The notes under the pieces: model-generated
Seen by the model: the letters and a program-made list of their open reading frames with translations, nothing else
Told to the model about the DNA's origin: nothing
Database searches by the model: none
Source of the DNA: Schistocerca nitens
Lineage: Eukaryota; Arthropoda; Insecta; Orthoptera; Acrididae
Assembly: GCF_023898315.1 (NCBI RefSeq)
Contig: NC_064622.1
Coordinates: forward strand, 164,754,178 to 164,818,177
Direction: 5' to 3'
DNA length: 64,000 nucleotides
Translations under genes and position numbers: made by a program
Shown here: positions 28,798 to 41,000 of the stretch, piece by piece
Position numbering within the stretch: the stretch's first letter is position 1
Layout of the letters: each line of letters begins with the position of its first letter

Positions 28798-30857
28798 ATC
28801 TGTTCTCTTAAATTATTGTTTTTCGATACGCAGTTGGTTACCAATCGTTGGCGGCAGTAACATCCATAAAATATCTTGGTGTATGCGTTCCTCCTGGGTG
28901 ACCTAGAATGGAGTGATCACTTAAGGAGGAGGAGGTAGCTCGCGAAACCATCGGTCTGCCAACTGTTATCACTTATCAGTTTGGTAACACTATGAGGCAG
29001 AATCAGTGGAAGTGCTGTGAGTTTCGTCAGGCGTGTACTTTCAATAAGCGTCACGGACTTGGTGAAGAAACCATTCAGGTAATTGCCAGATTACAACCAC
29101 TGAAACTCAATATTGTTAATCGGGGATTTGTTGCTTCTAAGAACAAATGCATGACCGCTACGTTATCTCACTTAGTGGCAAAATTGGTTTGGTAAGAAAC
29201 TAGGGAGACTTTTGGACGTGGTTTTTCCGTATTCAAGAATGGATAATTACAAGAAATAATAAGCGAAGCAAGAAGTGTACGAGAGGGCCTTATCAGAAAA
29301 ATGGATAGGTTAGTGGGGCATTTCTACGGCACCCGTCATCAGTGAAAACAGCTCGAAAGAGCAAGGACAGAATAGAAGAGGCAGCAAAGAAGTTGATATG
29401 AAAAAAAGTCGTAGATGTTGCGTGTAGCAGTTACGCAGAGATAAAAAGATTAGCGCAGAATAGGAAAACGTGAAAGACTGCATCAAATGAGCCGAATTTA
29501 ATGACACAAGGCGAAGTATCCTTCATTATGGTATATTCGGGGCAGAAAAACTATCTTTTGACATTCGATCAGATTTTTGCTCTACAGTTTCCGTCAAGGA
29601 CGCGACTTTTCCAATGGCAAGAGGCTGCTTTTCGAGAAGAGCGATATTTTCCGTCTCTTGTTGGCTGCAGTATAGTTGCACGGCGAGCTGCCACTCCGCG
29701 TCCGCTGGCAGAGGTGAACAGAGCGCTTTATCAGCAGCTTGCGGAAGATGTGCCCCTGTGTGGAACCGTCACGGCCCGGCCTCTTCACACGTGGTGGCGG
29801 CCGCACAGTGAGAGATACAGAGCGGCGCTGAAAGGAGATGCGGACCGCGTCGCTTCGGTTTCCGTGTCGGACCTCTTTTGTGACGCGCGCGTCGCTTTGT
29901 ACTGCTCCGGCCCGCGGAAACCCACCTGCCTCTCTGCGCGCCGTTGGCCAACCGCCACGTCATTCTGCTCGCACAACGCACTACGCACGCTGTGTGTTCC
30001 AATAACAGGGCGCTACTAACTTTTGACGACGATGGCTGAAACTTGTGCAGAAATTAGACTGCGATGGTAGAGGACTGATTGTGAAGACTCTCTCTTATTT
30101 AAAGGCAGAAATGTTTAAAATGAAAGTTTTCTCATTAAGTCGCGGTAGGAAGAGGGTATGAATACCAAAGCCTTATTTATAACAGTAACTCCGCGACGAG
30201 AACGAGAAACCTCCTATGACAATGGACGTGATCTAAATTTTTAGATAAAAAAGTAAGTGCTGATGGAATTCCTGGTATTTGCACATCGATGTATAATTTC
30301 TGTTCACCGTCTGAATTATCTTGTGGGCCCCGCAGACATCGAGCCAATGAAGCGATTGACGACTTCATTGTACAGTGGTAAATGACTGATCAATCTAACA
30401 ACATTCGTACGTAGAATGTACGTAAAATTGAAGGAAATGATCGGTAAATCTATCTCAGGATGGTTCCGCTTCGCGATGATGAACAAATAATGAAACATCA
30501 CGTAATATGTCCGGTCGTTCTACCATCGAACAATTCGAAGTAAATACAAAAGGCTTAGATATTACAAGAAGTTCTGTTTAAATCCAGTATCAGCACAATG
30601 AAACTTACTTGTACAAGAATAACTAACTACTCGGAAATCTTTTCGCTTCTAGAAGCTTGGCCCGGTAGCAAAAGTCTTCGGCCATAAAACTTTACTTTGA
30701 CTCGATAACATGAATTATTTTAAGATAAAGCGGAAAAGAATTTACGTAGCATCACAATAATTATAGGTGCACATAAATTTCTTTCTTTATGTGTTTCTCA
30801 TAATTTCGTGAAAGATGCTTGAGTATTTCTCGTAGGTATCATAGAGACTATCATAAC
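28798..30857. other. Unannotated, with a possible RTE 3' remnant and a GC-rich block
   Basis: Around 29280-29500, phrases such as gatggataggttagtgggg and gactgcatcaaatgagccga loosely resemble the 3' end of the RTE copy at 35.6 kb, at low confidence. 29690-30000 is GC-rich and contains a 172-codon ORF (29501-30019) with no recognisable domain. Confidence 0.3.
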
Positions 30858-31400
30858 TGACATGAGAGCAGGGTTGTAGCCCGTTCCCGAATATTTTTTG
30901 AGCAAGAAGTATAAGAAACAAGAGAAAAAATTTGAAAGGCAGTTAAAGTTCAGGGAGAATAAATAAAAACTTTGAGATATGCCGATGAGACTGTAATTTT
31001 GTCAGAGACAGTAACGGCCTTGCAAGATCAGCTTAACGCAATGGGTAGTGTCTCGGAGTTATATGTTAAACAACAAAAAAGTAAAATATAGGTAATGTAG
31101 AGTAGTACAATTAAGTCCATGATACGGTAATTAGATCGGGAAATGAGACACTAAATATGAAATGAGTTTTGCTATTTTGGCATAAAGACTAGCTAGAAAA
31201 TCATTTCTGAAAAAGAGGAATTTGTTAACATCTAAAATAAATTTAAGTATTACGAAGTTTTGCCTGAAGTACTTGTCTGGAGTGTGACAAGCGGACGACA
31301 AGCAATTCAGACGAGAATAGTAGCTTTCCAAAACTAGGTGCTACAGAGGAATACCGAAGATTAGAGGGGTATATCGAGTAACAGCTGCATTCTTTGTAAA
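30858..31400 (+). pseudogene. RTE-type LINE RT remnant, copy 1
   Basis: Aligns with the copy at 35.6 kb: actttgagatatgccgatga (the FADD-type motif, here decayed), cagagacagtaacggcct, ggaatttgttaacatct, gtgctacagaggaatacc. It extends further 5' than the 35.6-kb copy, with agggttgtagcccg (the RQGCS motif). Many stops and indels; inactive and the most diverged of the three copies. Confidence 0.75.
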
Positions 31401-32870
31401 CTGTCTTATGTTGTGAGTGACCCAATTACATCATTAATTCATTTAGGCGCAAACTTGAGTTGTTTTTCCCCTTTTTTTTATTTTTTCGAAACTCCAAGGT
31501 TTCAATATGAGAACTGATGGTCTCCCCTTACCATCTTCGAAAAACAATTTGCCATATATCTGTACATCTATACTGTCACACAGTACGCCTGTCTGACCGT
31601 GGAGTCTGTTTAGTTGGTTGTCACAACCAGACTGTGATAAGGTGATTGTGAACAACTGCTTCTCTCAACAGGTGCTGCCTCTTGTGTGTTCTCCTTGAGG
31701 CGTCTGTTCTTTTTGGACGGTGTAGCTCGCCGCACCAACAGCAACAGCAGGTATTAACGTGCGCATAACATGCGCTTAGTGGGCGCTGCAGTCGTTTTAC
31801 ACGGGACATCACACTAAGTAGCTACGACCTGTGCGGCATTCTTTTACGATAACAGCTCTACGTCGATGATAATGATGGTATCTGCGTAGTGGGTAACTGC
31901 CGCGATGCACCGTTGTACTTGCTAACATGAATGCAGACAGCTCCCTTTACACAGGTAGAGATGTAGAATTACTTTCGCGACCTTTGCTTTTACTGTCGCT
32001 TAGCACTACAAACTGTTAAGGTGCCTGAAGAAGAAGTTCTGTACATTCTCATTCTTCGTACTGGTTTTTATCCGTCATCCAGAGTTTTTCTGCAACTTTC
32101 CAATGTCATTTGGACCTCATTCTTGTCGGTGCTACATGGCACATCTGCGAACACCGTACAGCAAGGAGCTTGCGCTGCGACATATTCTTATAATACATCG
32201 ATGACCAGACTGAAAACTTATATAATTAACGAATAGAACTGAGATTGTCACAAATGGACAATGTGTCCAGAATGACATTGTCGATTAGACAAGCCACGAC
32301 ATTCCCAGGCAGAACCGGCGATATTTTTGAGAAGAAAACACCTCGAAATTGGCCACAGGTAATTTGAGTGTTGGTGAACTCTCGAAAAAGAAACATTTTT
32401 ACGAAGCCAGTGGACGTTTCCACAGCTGGCCTCTCGTATTTTTACGGCCATTACCACAGTCGCGGTCAGTTGCCTGTCAGCGGAGCGACCTTATAGGCCA
32501 CATAATTAACGCGCTTCTTTCAGCAGTAAAAGCGACCGCCCACACTCACGCATATTCCAGCAATATCCCCGCTGAACCGTGCCGCTTATACCGCAGAGAG
32601 GAGGCGAGCAGCGACACGCATCCAAGCTCTTCTGAGACGCGGCGTGCAGAAACAAACCGTTCGGCGGCCGGGAAAATGTTTATACACATCTCTGCCTTTC
32701 CCTCTGCCGCAGCGCCTGCAGGTATCCCAAAATACAGGCGATGGCGTGAGGCGGCGCCTCATACGAGAGCACTGCGAGTCTCGCCGGTTGGCGCGCCGTG
32801 TCGCAGGCCGGACGTCGTTACGGCGGGCCCGAATTCTGGCGGCTCACGATCTGCTAAACATCGGGGAGGG

Positions 32871-32871
<1 letters not shown>
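31401..32871. other. No gene recognised
   Basis: No supported coding region. 32460-32860 is GC-rich, with chance ORFs running into the (CA)n tract. Confidence 0.35.

Positions 32872-32923
<52 letters not shown>
32872..32923. repeat. (CA)n microsatellite
   Basis: Twenty-six uninterrupted CA units. Confidence 0.97.
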
Positions 32924-32924
<1 letters not shown>

Positions 32925-33093
32925 GCGCATTTATAGGACATTCGAGCAAAGAAGTCACGGACGAGTGGATACGATTTGACGTGAATGTCTGCATGTAACC
33001 ACGCTCCGTTACTCACTCACCACGTGTACGCCCGCCACGTGATCCACTCCGGTTCCTTGAAGCACATTTACACAATCTTCACGCCTGGTAGAG

Positions 33094-33468
33094 TTGTTGC
33101 CAGAGGTCAGTCTGGTTGCGGGTTGCGGCCATAGCTGGCCACTCAGGTCAGCTGCTCTGACAGTGTGTGATTGCTTCACATGGGAGCCTCTCAAGTCTAA
33201 CGTGTATCGCAACAACCCTCGTAGTCTTCGAGAACTGCAGCAGTACATTTCGGATGAGGTTGGAACAATTCCAGCAGTCCGGCTTCAATGCGCCTTCAGC
33301 AACTTGCTGACCAGTGCCGAAAAGTACCAAAAGACGAATGGTAGTCACTTTCGGCATCTGATACAGTCACGTTACTACTGTATTTCCTTTCCACTTCTGT
33401 GTTTCTTTGTGCCCACGCAATTTGCTCTCTGGACCACTTTTATTTGCCCCATCCTGTATATATTTTAA
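33094..33468 (+). pseudogene. mariner-like transposase C-terminal fragment
   Basis: The segment EPLKSNVYRNNPRSLRELQQ, then YISDEVGTIPAV, QCAFSNLLTSAEKYQKTNGS and HFRHLI, fits the C-terminal end of IS630/mariner transposases (WGxLKxxVYxxxPxTLxxLxxxI, then NGxHxxxLI). The upstream catalytic motifs are not recognisable, so this is a fragment. The ORF continues past the homologous part into the 3' flank. Confidence 0.65.
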
Positions 33469-33479
33469 TAGGTGACAGT

Positions 33480-34049
33480 ATGTGGCATCCCCACGAAAAA
33501 AAAAAATGTCACTGAAAGTATTAAGTAAAGCCAAAAGGTTAAGTTCAGAGCACTTCCCAGTTTTCTTGACAACACAACGTGTCACTCTTCTGAGATCGTC
33601 TTAGCAGTGTTTTATGAGTGCAGCATTGCTGATAATGCGACGTAATGCGGGAACCTGGGTGGTCAACTAACCTGGTGGTTTCTATCGATCCATCTTCCGC
33701 ACAACGTTAGGTTTAGATGACGTGTCATCTTGCCCGTTCTTCCGAGCTTCCGTGGCGTCGCCAAGTCACATCCTCGGCTGCGGTCTGGCTTCGTACCGCT
33801 CGCGACACACTTAGTTGGAAACGCTTATTGACTGATCCGCGTTAATTTTCCGTACTGCACTACCAAATCAATGTAAATAAGGGTCGCCAACTTCGGTTTG
33901 ACCCACGAGACAGGATTAAATTCCTTACTACTCCAATGGTAGTCTCAAAAGCCTCTTAGCTATCTACTTCCAGGAAATATTTAGAGACGCGGCCACTGGA
34001 CTGCAACACCGTCATCGCTAGCTGTCCATACACCCCTCCATTTACAATT
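33480..34049. other. No gene recognised
   Basis: No supported feature. Confidence 0.35.
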
Positions 34050-34200
34050 AAATCAATGCTATGAAATGAATACCCTTAGTTGCATACAGGCGTTCATAAC
34101 GTCAACGGCGACAGTTGAAAATGTGTGCCCCGATGGGGGCTCGAACCCGGAATCTACCTCCAATTGGCCCTTGACAGCTCCCGTCGAAAATTTCCACACA
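34050..34200 (-). repeat. Probable tRNA-headed SINE fragment (SINE-G)
   Basis: Contains gaaaatgtgtgccccgatgg and a box B-like gggctcgaacccggaatct, the layout of a minus-strand tRNA-headed SINE. Only one copy is in the window, and the right part of the head is degraded. Confidence 0.5.
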
Positions 34201-35493
34201 ACATATCAGCAGTACAGTTCAAAGTCTCTCTCGCACTGAGAGAAATAATATTTATTTTGACATAAATTAACACTATGCAAGGCCGTCACTTTTATCCCGC
34301 CCTGTCTCCAGCTAGCTAACAGCTCAGTGCTGTGCTCTGAGGTCTCTCTCTTCACCGAGCAATCCCATGCTTACTAATTCACACCACTCATCGAGAAAAA
34401 ACGCCCACGCTCGGGGACACACTCCGGATACTCACATTCTTCCGTATTTGAATAAGTAACTTGTTTATCACCAAGGATCATCTACTTCCGACTCCTGATA
34501 AACGCCGCTAAAGCACCTCCGCCCGAGATGGCAAACAGTTCTCCGTATGACACGTTATATCAATGTTAACGAACACATACTGGATACCTGTCTATGTTGC
34601 CCTAGCAGCACACGTACTTGGGAATTATTATGTCATTTGGCAGTCAAAAATTTGCAAGTTGGAAAAATGCATTCACGTTGCCGGCCGACTCCCCGATTTC
34701 GCGAGGTCCAAACCGCTCCACGAAATTCCTTAAAAGAAAGGCCTTTCAGCCAGTCATAATCAGAACCAGAATGCAGGCATTCTCACTGCACATTTCCTGA
34801 TCCTTATTACAGCGCTTCTGTCCTGGCAGGACATTAAGAACGTTTTCTGCACAGGTGTCGGAACACCAACCATCATGTAGAACTTACTCTCCGTGTAAGG
34901 TCGCCACAAGGGCTCCGGTCACAACCCATTTAGGAAGACTAGGGGAAGACCAGCAGGCTGATTTAAAACCCTCTCACCGCTGCAGCTGGATACTGGCCCA
35001 GGAGACTGCAGGACCGACCAGGGCCAGCATACATGGGCGGCTAGGTAATCTGACGACTAGCATTTGCAGGGGACCCGTCATGCTGGAAAAACATACCCCT
35101 CCTCATCAAAGGAACCTCTTCCAATTACGCTGGAATCTCGTTTTAGAGACACTGTCTAGATAATGGAGCCCTGCAAGGCGATGCGCTAATAGGTCTCATC
35201 AACGGATTGTCTGTCATAATACATCGTACATTTACAGAGAAGCGTTTTTGGAAATGTCTCCATAAAGATATATATCTTTTCACCGATGTGAATTGTCAGT
35301 GTTATTGGTACAGTCACGAGTATAGCTTTCGCGTGTGGGGATGGCTGATATTGATCGGATTCCGAATAATGCTGCCCTCATAAAGCAGCGCCATGACGAC
35401 CTCAGAAGAACCACTGGTGGCGTAGTCCAAAGAATTCGAAAGTGTATTGAAGTCTGAGGCGCAATTTATGAAAATCAACTTTTACCGTAATGA
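34201..35493. other. No gene recognised
   Basis: No RNA gene, repeat or coding domain that I can support. Confidence 0.35.
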
Positions 35494-35598
35494 TTTGCCT
35501 CTGCTACAGTCTGGAACCGCGCGACCGCTACGGTCGCAGGTTCTAATCCTGCCTCGGGCATGGATGTGTGTGATGTCCTTAGGTTAGTTAGGTTTAAG

Positions 35599-36404
35599 GA
35601 GAAATAAAAACTTTGAGGTTCGCCGATGACATTGTAATTCTGTCAGAGACAGCAAAGGACCTGGAAGAGCAGTTGAACGGAATGGACAGTGTCTTGAAAG
35701 GAGGATATAGGATGAACATCAACAAAAGCAAAACGAGGATAATGGAATGTGGTCGAATTAAGTCGGGTGATGCTGAGGGAATTAGATTAGGGAATGAGAC
35801 ACTTAAAGTAGTAAAGGAGTTTTGCTATTTGGGGAGCAAAATAACTGATGAGGGTCGAGGTAGAGAGGATATAAAATGTAGACTGGCAATGGCAAGGAAA
35901 GCATTTCTGAAGAAGAGAAATTTGTTAACATCGAGTATAGATTTAAGTGTCAGGAAGTCGTTTCTGAAAGTATTTGTATGGAGTGTAGCCATGTATGGAA
36001 GTGAAACATGGACGATAAATAGATTGGACAAGAAGAGAATAGAAGCTTTCGAAATGTGGTGCTACAGAAAAATGCTGAAGATTAGATGGGTAGATCACAT
36101 AATAATGAGGAAGTATTGAATAGGACTGGGGAGAAGAGAAATTTGTGGCACAATTTGACTAGAAGAAGGGATCGGTTGATAGGACATGTTCTGAGGCATC
36201 AAGGGATCACCAATTTAGTATGGGAGGGCAGCGTGGAGGGTAAAAATCGTAGAGGGAGACCAAGAGATGAATACACTAAGCAGATTCAGAAGGATGTAGG
36301 TTGCAGTAGGTACTGGGAAATGAAGAAGCTTGCAAAGGATAGAGTAGCATGGAGAGCTGCATCAAACCAGTCTCAGGACTGAAGACAACAACAACAACAA
36401 CAAC
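35599..36404 (+). mobile_element. RTE-type LINE, 5'-truncated, nested in SINE-A
   Basis: Starts just before the FADD catalytic motif of the RT and ends with catcaaaccagtctcaggac, tgaag and an (ACA)n tail, a simple-repeat tail typical of RTE-like elements. The insertion splits SINE-A in its body with at most a 3-bp visible duplication (aag). Confidence 0.85.
35613..36382 (+). pseudogene. RTE-type RT C-terminal half, one frameshift
   Basis: The first frame gives RFADDIVILSETAKDLEEQL (motif C), KEFCYLGSKITDEGRGREDI and LRVFVWS-type SFLKVFVWSVAMYGSETWTI, then EMWCYRKMLKIRWVDH. The frame then shifts near 36095-36110, and the rest continues as NRTGEKRNLWHNLTRRRDRL, IGHVLRHQGIT and GRPRDEYTKQIQKDVG, to a stop at 36382. 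Motif A and the endonuclease are absent because of 5' truncation. Apart from the single shift it is well preserved, so the insertion is recent. Confidence 0.88.
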
Positions 36405-36482
36405 AAGTATTTCTAAGTTCTAGGGGACTGATGACCACAGCAGTTAAGGCCCATAGTGCCCAGAGCCATTTATTTTGCCTCT

Positions 36483-36639
36483 ACTTAAGATCTCTGAGTT
36501 TCGTGTGGGTTGCATTCTGACAGCTGTATCTCTGTAGCCAATGAAACTTGGACACATGTTATAAGCAATGTTTTATGTGTATTAGTATGTTTAAAAAAAA
36601 CTACCTAAACTTCGCGATCAGGACCTGAAGACCACGCGA
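36483..36639. other. No gene recognised
   Basis: Short intervening sequence with nothing supported. Confidence 0.4.
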
Positions 36640-36805
36640 TACCAACCGGCCGCCGATGCAGTATAAACAGCGTGTGGCCAGCACACCGCTCTCCCGGCCA
36701 TTGCCGGTTTTCGTGACTTTTTTTGGAGCAGCTGCTATTCGCTCCAGCAGCTTCTCAGTCGGCCTCGCGAGGCTGAGTGCACCTCCTCCCAGTCCTCCCA
36801 AAATC
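36640..36805 (-). repeat. Fragment carrying the shared SINE body domain
   Basis: On the minus strand, gtgcactcagcctcgcgagg and gaagctgctggagcgaatag match the body of the 5S-headed SINEs and of the tRNA-headed SINE at 59.8 kb. The left part (cagcacaccgctctcccgg) also matches the 21.3-kb copy. No head is visible. Confidence 0.65.
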
Positions 36806-37299
36806 TCTTGCATGAGAATCGGATGCGCTGACCTTTCTTCTCACTATTACTATTATTGATTCATTTTTCTTCTGTAGTTCTCTGCGCACGTTACATGAAA
36901 TCTTTCAGGTTCCAACTATGACAACTTCACTGACTTTTTAATATTCATACCTGTTACCATGCCAGCGAAGGAGGCGGACTGTCTATACTAAAACGTCCTG
37001 AAACATTGAGTATTCTTCCTGAAACAAACTACATGTGTCCATAAACTTTACACATTTAGAACTTCAAAATTATACTGGATAGTAACTGCTGGTTTCCCAC
37101 GTCTGACAAGATAGGTCATAAAGTTTTGTTCCCTCATTCATACACCTCAGTGTGTGCGCACCTTGCGGGTATTAAATTTCTATCGGTGTACGCTCCAGCA
37201 GCTCCGTGACAACATGTCCAAATTCATAGCGAATCTGTATCTTCAAGTTATGTAGATCTATCTATCTACCTGTCGCTTGCGCCTTGTCCCGCGGTGATG
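36806..37299. other. No gene recognised
   Basis: No supported feature. Confidence 0.35.
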
Positions 37300-37640
37300 C
37301 TGGGTCGGCCGTGGTTAAACGGATTTGGCATGTTAATGGTAAGGGGTGGCCGGATGCCCTTCCTGCCGCCACCCTGTACCCCCCAGCACGGAATTAGCGT
37401 ACCCCAACTGTCTGTGTCTAGTGTAAATCGTGAAATAGTGCGAACTTGTTTGCAAATGTCTGTGACGCGTGTAACTGAGGCGGAACGTGGGGACCAGCCC
37501 GGTATTCACCTAGTGGGATGTGGAAAACCGCCTAAAAACCACATCCGGGCTGACCGGCACACCGGCCCTCGTCGCTAATCCGCTGGGCGGATTCGACCTG
37601 GGGCCGGCGCGCCTACCCGAGTCCAGAAAGCAGCGCGTTT
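37300..37640 (-). repeat. SINE-D, head truncated
   Basis: Matches 7326-7672 over most of its length (gatgtggaaaaccgcctaaa, cctacccgagtccag). It has an extra internal segment near 37400-37450 and is cut by a T-run at 37640. Confidence 0.8.
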
Positions 37641-37659
37641 TTTTTTTTTTTTTATATTC

Positions 37660-37703
37660 GCCGGGACCAGCCGCACAGCCCATGATTGCAGCGCCCAGAC
37701 CGC
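37660..37703 (-). repeat. SINE-B head fragment
   Basis: cgccgggaccagccgcacag and gattgcagcgcccagaccgc match the head of the 669-857 element. Bounded by T-runs on both sides. Confidence 0.6.
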
Positions 37704-38021
37704 TTTTTTTTTTTTTTTTTTTTTTTAGGAGTAACAGAAACCTTTATTATTCACAAAATAAACATAGTAGGTCCTGCCACATGATAACTGTTCGGGAAGG
37801 ATCCTCGCTGCCGTCCTACCATGCAGCATGAAATAACAACAAAATAGAAGCGGGGCCACCTCCGGCACCCTAAAGAAAAGTATGTTGGATATGAAAACAA
37901 AATTTGAAATACATCCATTTGATAACTGTTCAAGCTTGAGTTTTTCGTAGGTCGCATACTCGCATAGTGTTCTTAGTCGATCACTTTAACTTGGTCGGTT
38001 TCACAACGACAGCACCGCCGC

Positions 38022-41000
38022 TCACCTTTGCGCACCCGGCACACCCCAGGTATATGGCGGGTCCGCAAAAACCGTTACTAGGAAATTGGCATACCAATCC
38101 TTGTACTTTTGTAGCCGTAATAGTGTTGTGTGTCCATCTTGCAAGTATTGCCAGTAATCCAGGACGTGGAGTAAGTTCGTACGTGAGTCTCTATAGATGT
38201 AATGGACCGTCATACCTGTGATCCACGCCACCGCGTTCGTCTTATGACGCGGAAAATACGTTTCCTCTGGAAAAAATACTATGTCAGAGGAGACTGCTGT
38301 ATAGATAGTGCGCCGCATGAACGCTATTATCTTTCTTGCGAGAGTCCAGACAGCCAATGCCTCGCCGCAGACCAGCCGATGGTCGTCCGTATCCAGCACG
38401 CCGCATTGCTGACACAAGGGCGAATCCGCCAAATGTATTGCGTACTTTCTATCGTTTGTAGGGTATTTTCGGTTGACGACAATGTACCATGTTGATCTGA
38501 CTGATGTAGGTAGGTGGGGGTGGTGGACCGTGCGCCACACCACGTGCCAATTAACAGCTGGATGTTTGCGTTCCACCCTATTCCGGGCGATCTGTCGAAG
38601 AAGCAGATGGTATACGTCCTTCGATGTCGACTGTCGGGTCGTCGGTAAACGCTCTCCAACGTAACTGTGTTCCACGATGAACGTGCGCACATACGTTAAA
38701 GGGGGCGATATATGGCCGACACTGACTGGAGGAAGATGCGATGCTGGTACGAGTTCTTCGATGATCGTCCCCGTAAGCGAGTGGTTCCTGTTGCGCCACC
38801 GTTTGAGCATAGTATTAATAAACATGGCACGCGCCTTCTCGTGCACGTTCACTAAACCAACGCCCCCCTCTCGCGCCGGGAGGGTAAGCGTGTTGTACTG
38901 TACCTTAAAGAGGTGTCCCAGGCACACATAGTACCCAAAAGCCGCCTGAATCCTCATAGCCATCGTACGCGTCAAGGGGAGAAGGTGTGTCAGGTGGCAC
39001 ATCATAGGCGCAAGATAAAGGTTGACGAGTAACACTCGCTGCAGCATATCCATCGACCGGAGGGCGTTTAGTCGTACTGCCGTGCGGACTCTGAGTAACA
39101 GTCTTCGGTAGTTGTCCGCAGCCGTTCCCGCTGTCTCTTTATGAAAGGTGATACCCAAACAGCGGAGGGTTTCCACCGCAGGTAAGGGCCCTTCCGTTCC
39201 CGGTTCTAGTCCACGCCCCACATGCATGAATTGTGATTTTCGGTAGTTGACCACACTTCCAGCTGCCATCCCATACGTCTGTAGCCAATCCAGTGCTGTT
39301 TGAGTCTCCCTCTTATTCCGCACGAGGAACACAATATCATCCGCGTATGCTCTGCATTTGAATGATAAATGCCGTAGGGAGATCCCGGTAAGACGGCGGC
39401 GAAGGCCTGCGAGGCACGGTTCTAAGGCGATCGCATAAAGGAGGATCGACGAGGGGCAACCCTGTCTCACTGATCTTAAGATCGTAAAATACTCAGTTCT
39501 CCCTCCGTTGACCACCATCGCTGATCTGGCGCCGTGCAACAGCCGCATCACAGCATTGGTCAGTAATGGCGAGACACCCATCCTGTTCATCACCGCCGCG
39601 AGGTACACATGATCCACGCGATCAAAAGCACGATCGAAATCTACAGCAACCATCGCCCCCCGGAGGCGGCATGCAGCCGCGAGGGCGACGACATCACGAT
39701 AGTCTCCCAAGGCTGTGTGGATATTACTGATGCCGCCAAGACAAGTCTGATCGGCATGTATTCGATGCTCCAGCGACTTTTTGATACGACTTCCCAGGAT
39801 GCGCATGAAGATCTTGTAGTCACTATTAAGGAGGGTCAAGGGGCGATAATCACAAGGCCGTTTGCCACCACGGGGCTTCGGTATCGGTATCATGAGCCCT
39901 TCCGTGAATTGAATGTGAACCGGTACTTCTTGCCGCAGAAGCTCATTAAACATACAGAGCCACATCGGTGTCATCGTGGTCACGAAGGCACGGTAAAATT
40001 CCAACGGGAATCCGTCTGGACCTGGGGACTTGTTGCAAGCACCTCGTGTAATCGCTTCCTCCAGCTCTTCACACGTAATTTCAGATAACCCGTCTTCTTC
40101 CCCGTTCGCACTCGTCGCGTCTGGGATCTCTTCCAGGACGTTCCCCAGCCCCCTCGGACCCTCCCCGTTGCTCGCATAGAATCTGCGAAAATGATCCGTG
40201 AACGCCTGTGCTATGCCCCTTTGTGTTGTAAAACGACGGCCATCGCCGAGATCGATCTCATGTATTAAATTCCTGCGTCTTCTTCGTCTTTCCTTTATCA
40301 CGTAATGCATCGAGGGAACCTCGTTGGGCAGGAAATCCTGCGACCTCGCGCGAATCATGGTACCTGCCATCCTCTGCTTCGCAAGTTGTACCAGCTTCGC
40401 CTTAACTCGGTGGACGGCCGTCTGGCGTTCTGGTGTAGGTGGTTGAGCTAACAGTTCCCGGAGAGCCGTAAAGTAAAACTCAGTGGTCGTGCGCTGCCAT
40501 TGAGAAACTTCCTTCCCGTAACCTATTAACGTCCTCCGTAAAGCTGGCTTCGCGCACTCGATCCACCACTGCAGGATAGAACCGAAAGAATTTCGGCGAC
40601 GGAGACAGCCATGCCACGCGTCCTCCACCATGCGTCGGCATTCTGCATCTCGCAGGTGGGAGACGTTCATCTTCCAATTACCCCTCCGTCTCCATACCTG
40701 CTGTCGATCAAGGTTAACCGTACAAATATATGCCTCGTGGTCCGTAAACGCTGTCGGCCATATTTCTGCGTCCACCGTCGACACTGCTAACGCCCTTGAA
40801 ACGTAGATTCGGTCCAAACGGCCCGCGGAGTGGCTAGTAAAAAATGTATATCCTGGTTGGTTGCGATACTTCAGGTCCCATGTATCGACTAATTCCATCC
40901 CGTTGACCAGCTCCCTAAGTTCTGGGCTAGTAGTATAGTTAGGTTGTTGGTCCTTTCTGTCAAGCACACAATTAAAATCTCCGCCGAGTATGCAACCATC

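Larger units (their letters stand above)
35503..36473 (+). repeat. SINE-A split by an RTE insertion
   Basis: 5'-truncated SINE-A (gctacagtctggaaccgcgc onward) broken after ggtttaag (35598) and resuming at about 36405 with tatttctaagttctagggga. The duplication tttgcctct flanks the whole (35494-35502 and 36474-36482). Confidence 0.88.

Noticed and set aside
29501-30019. 172-aa plus-strand ORF
   Set aside because: Sits partly in a GC-rich block where long chance ORFs are expected; no motif, domain or codon pattern supports it.
32872-32923. Tandem repeats as a possible CRISPR array
   Set aside because: Simple (CA)n dinucleotides without spacers; no repeat-spacer structure exists anywhere in the window.
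32349-32936. 195-aa ORF ending in His/Thr repeats
   Set aside because: Runs through GC-rich DNA into a (CA)n microsatellite; the terminal repeat residues are translated microsatellite.
39609-40088. Plus-strand 159-aa ORF
   Set aside because: Lies antisense within the intact LINE ORF2, with no domain of its own.
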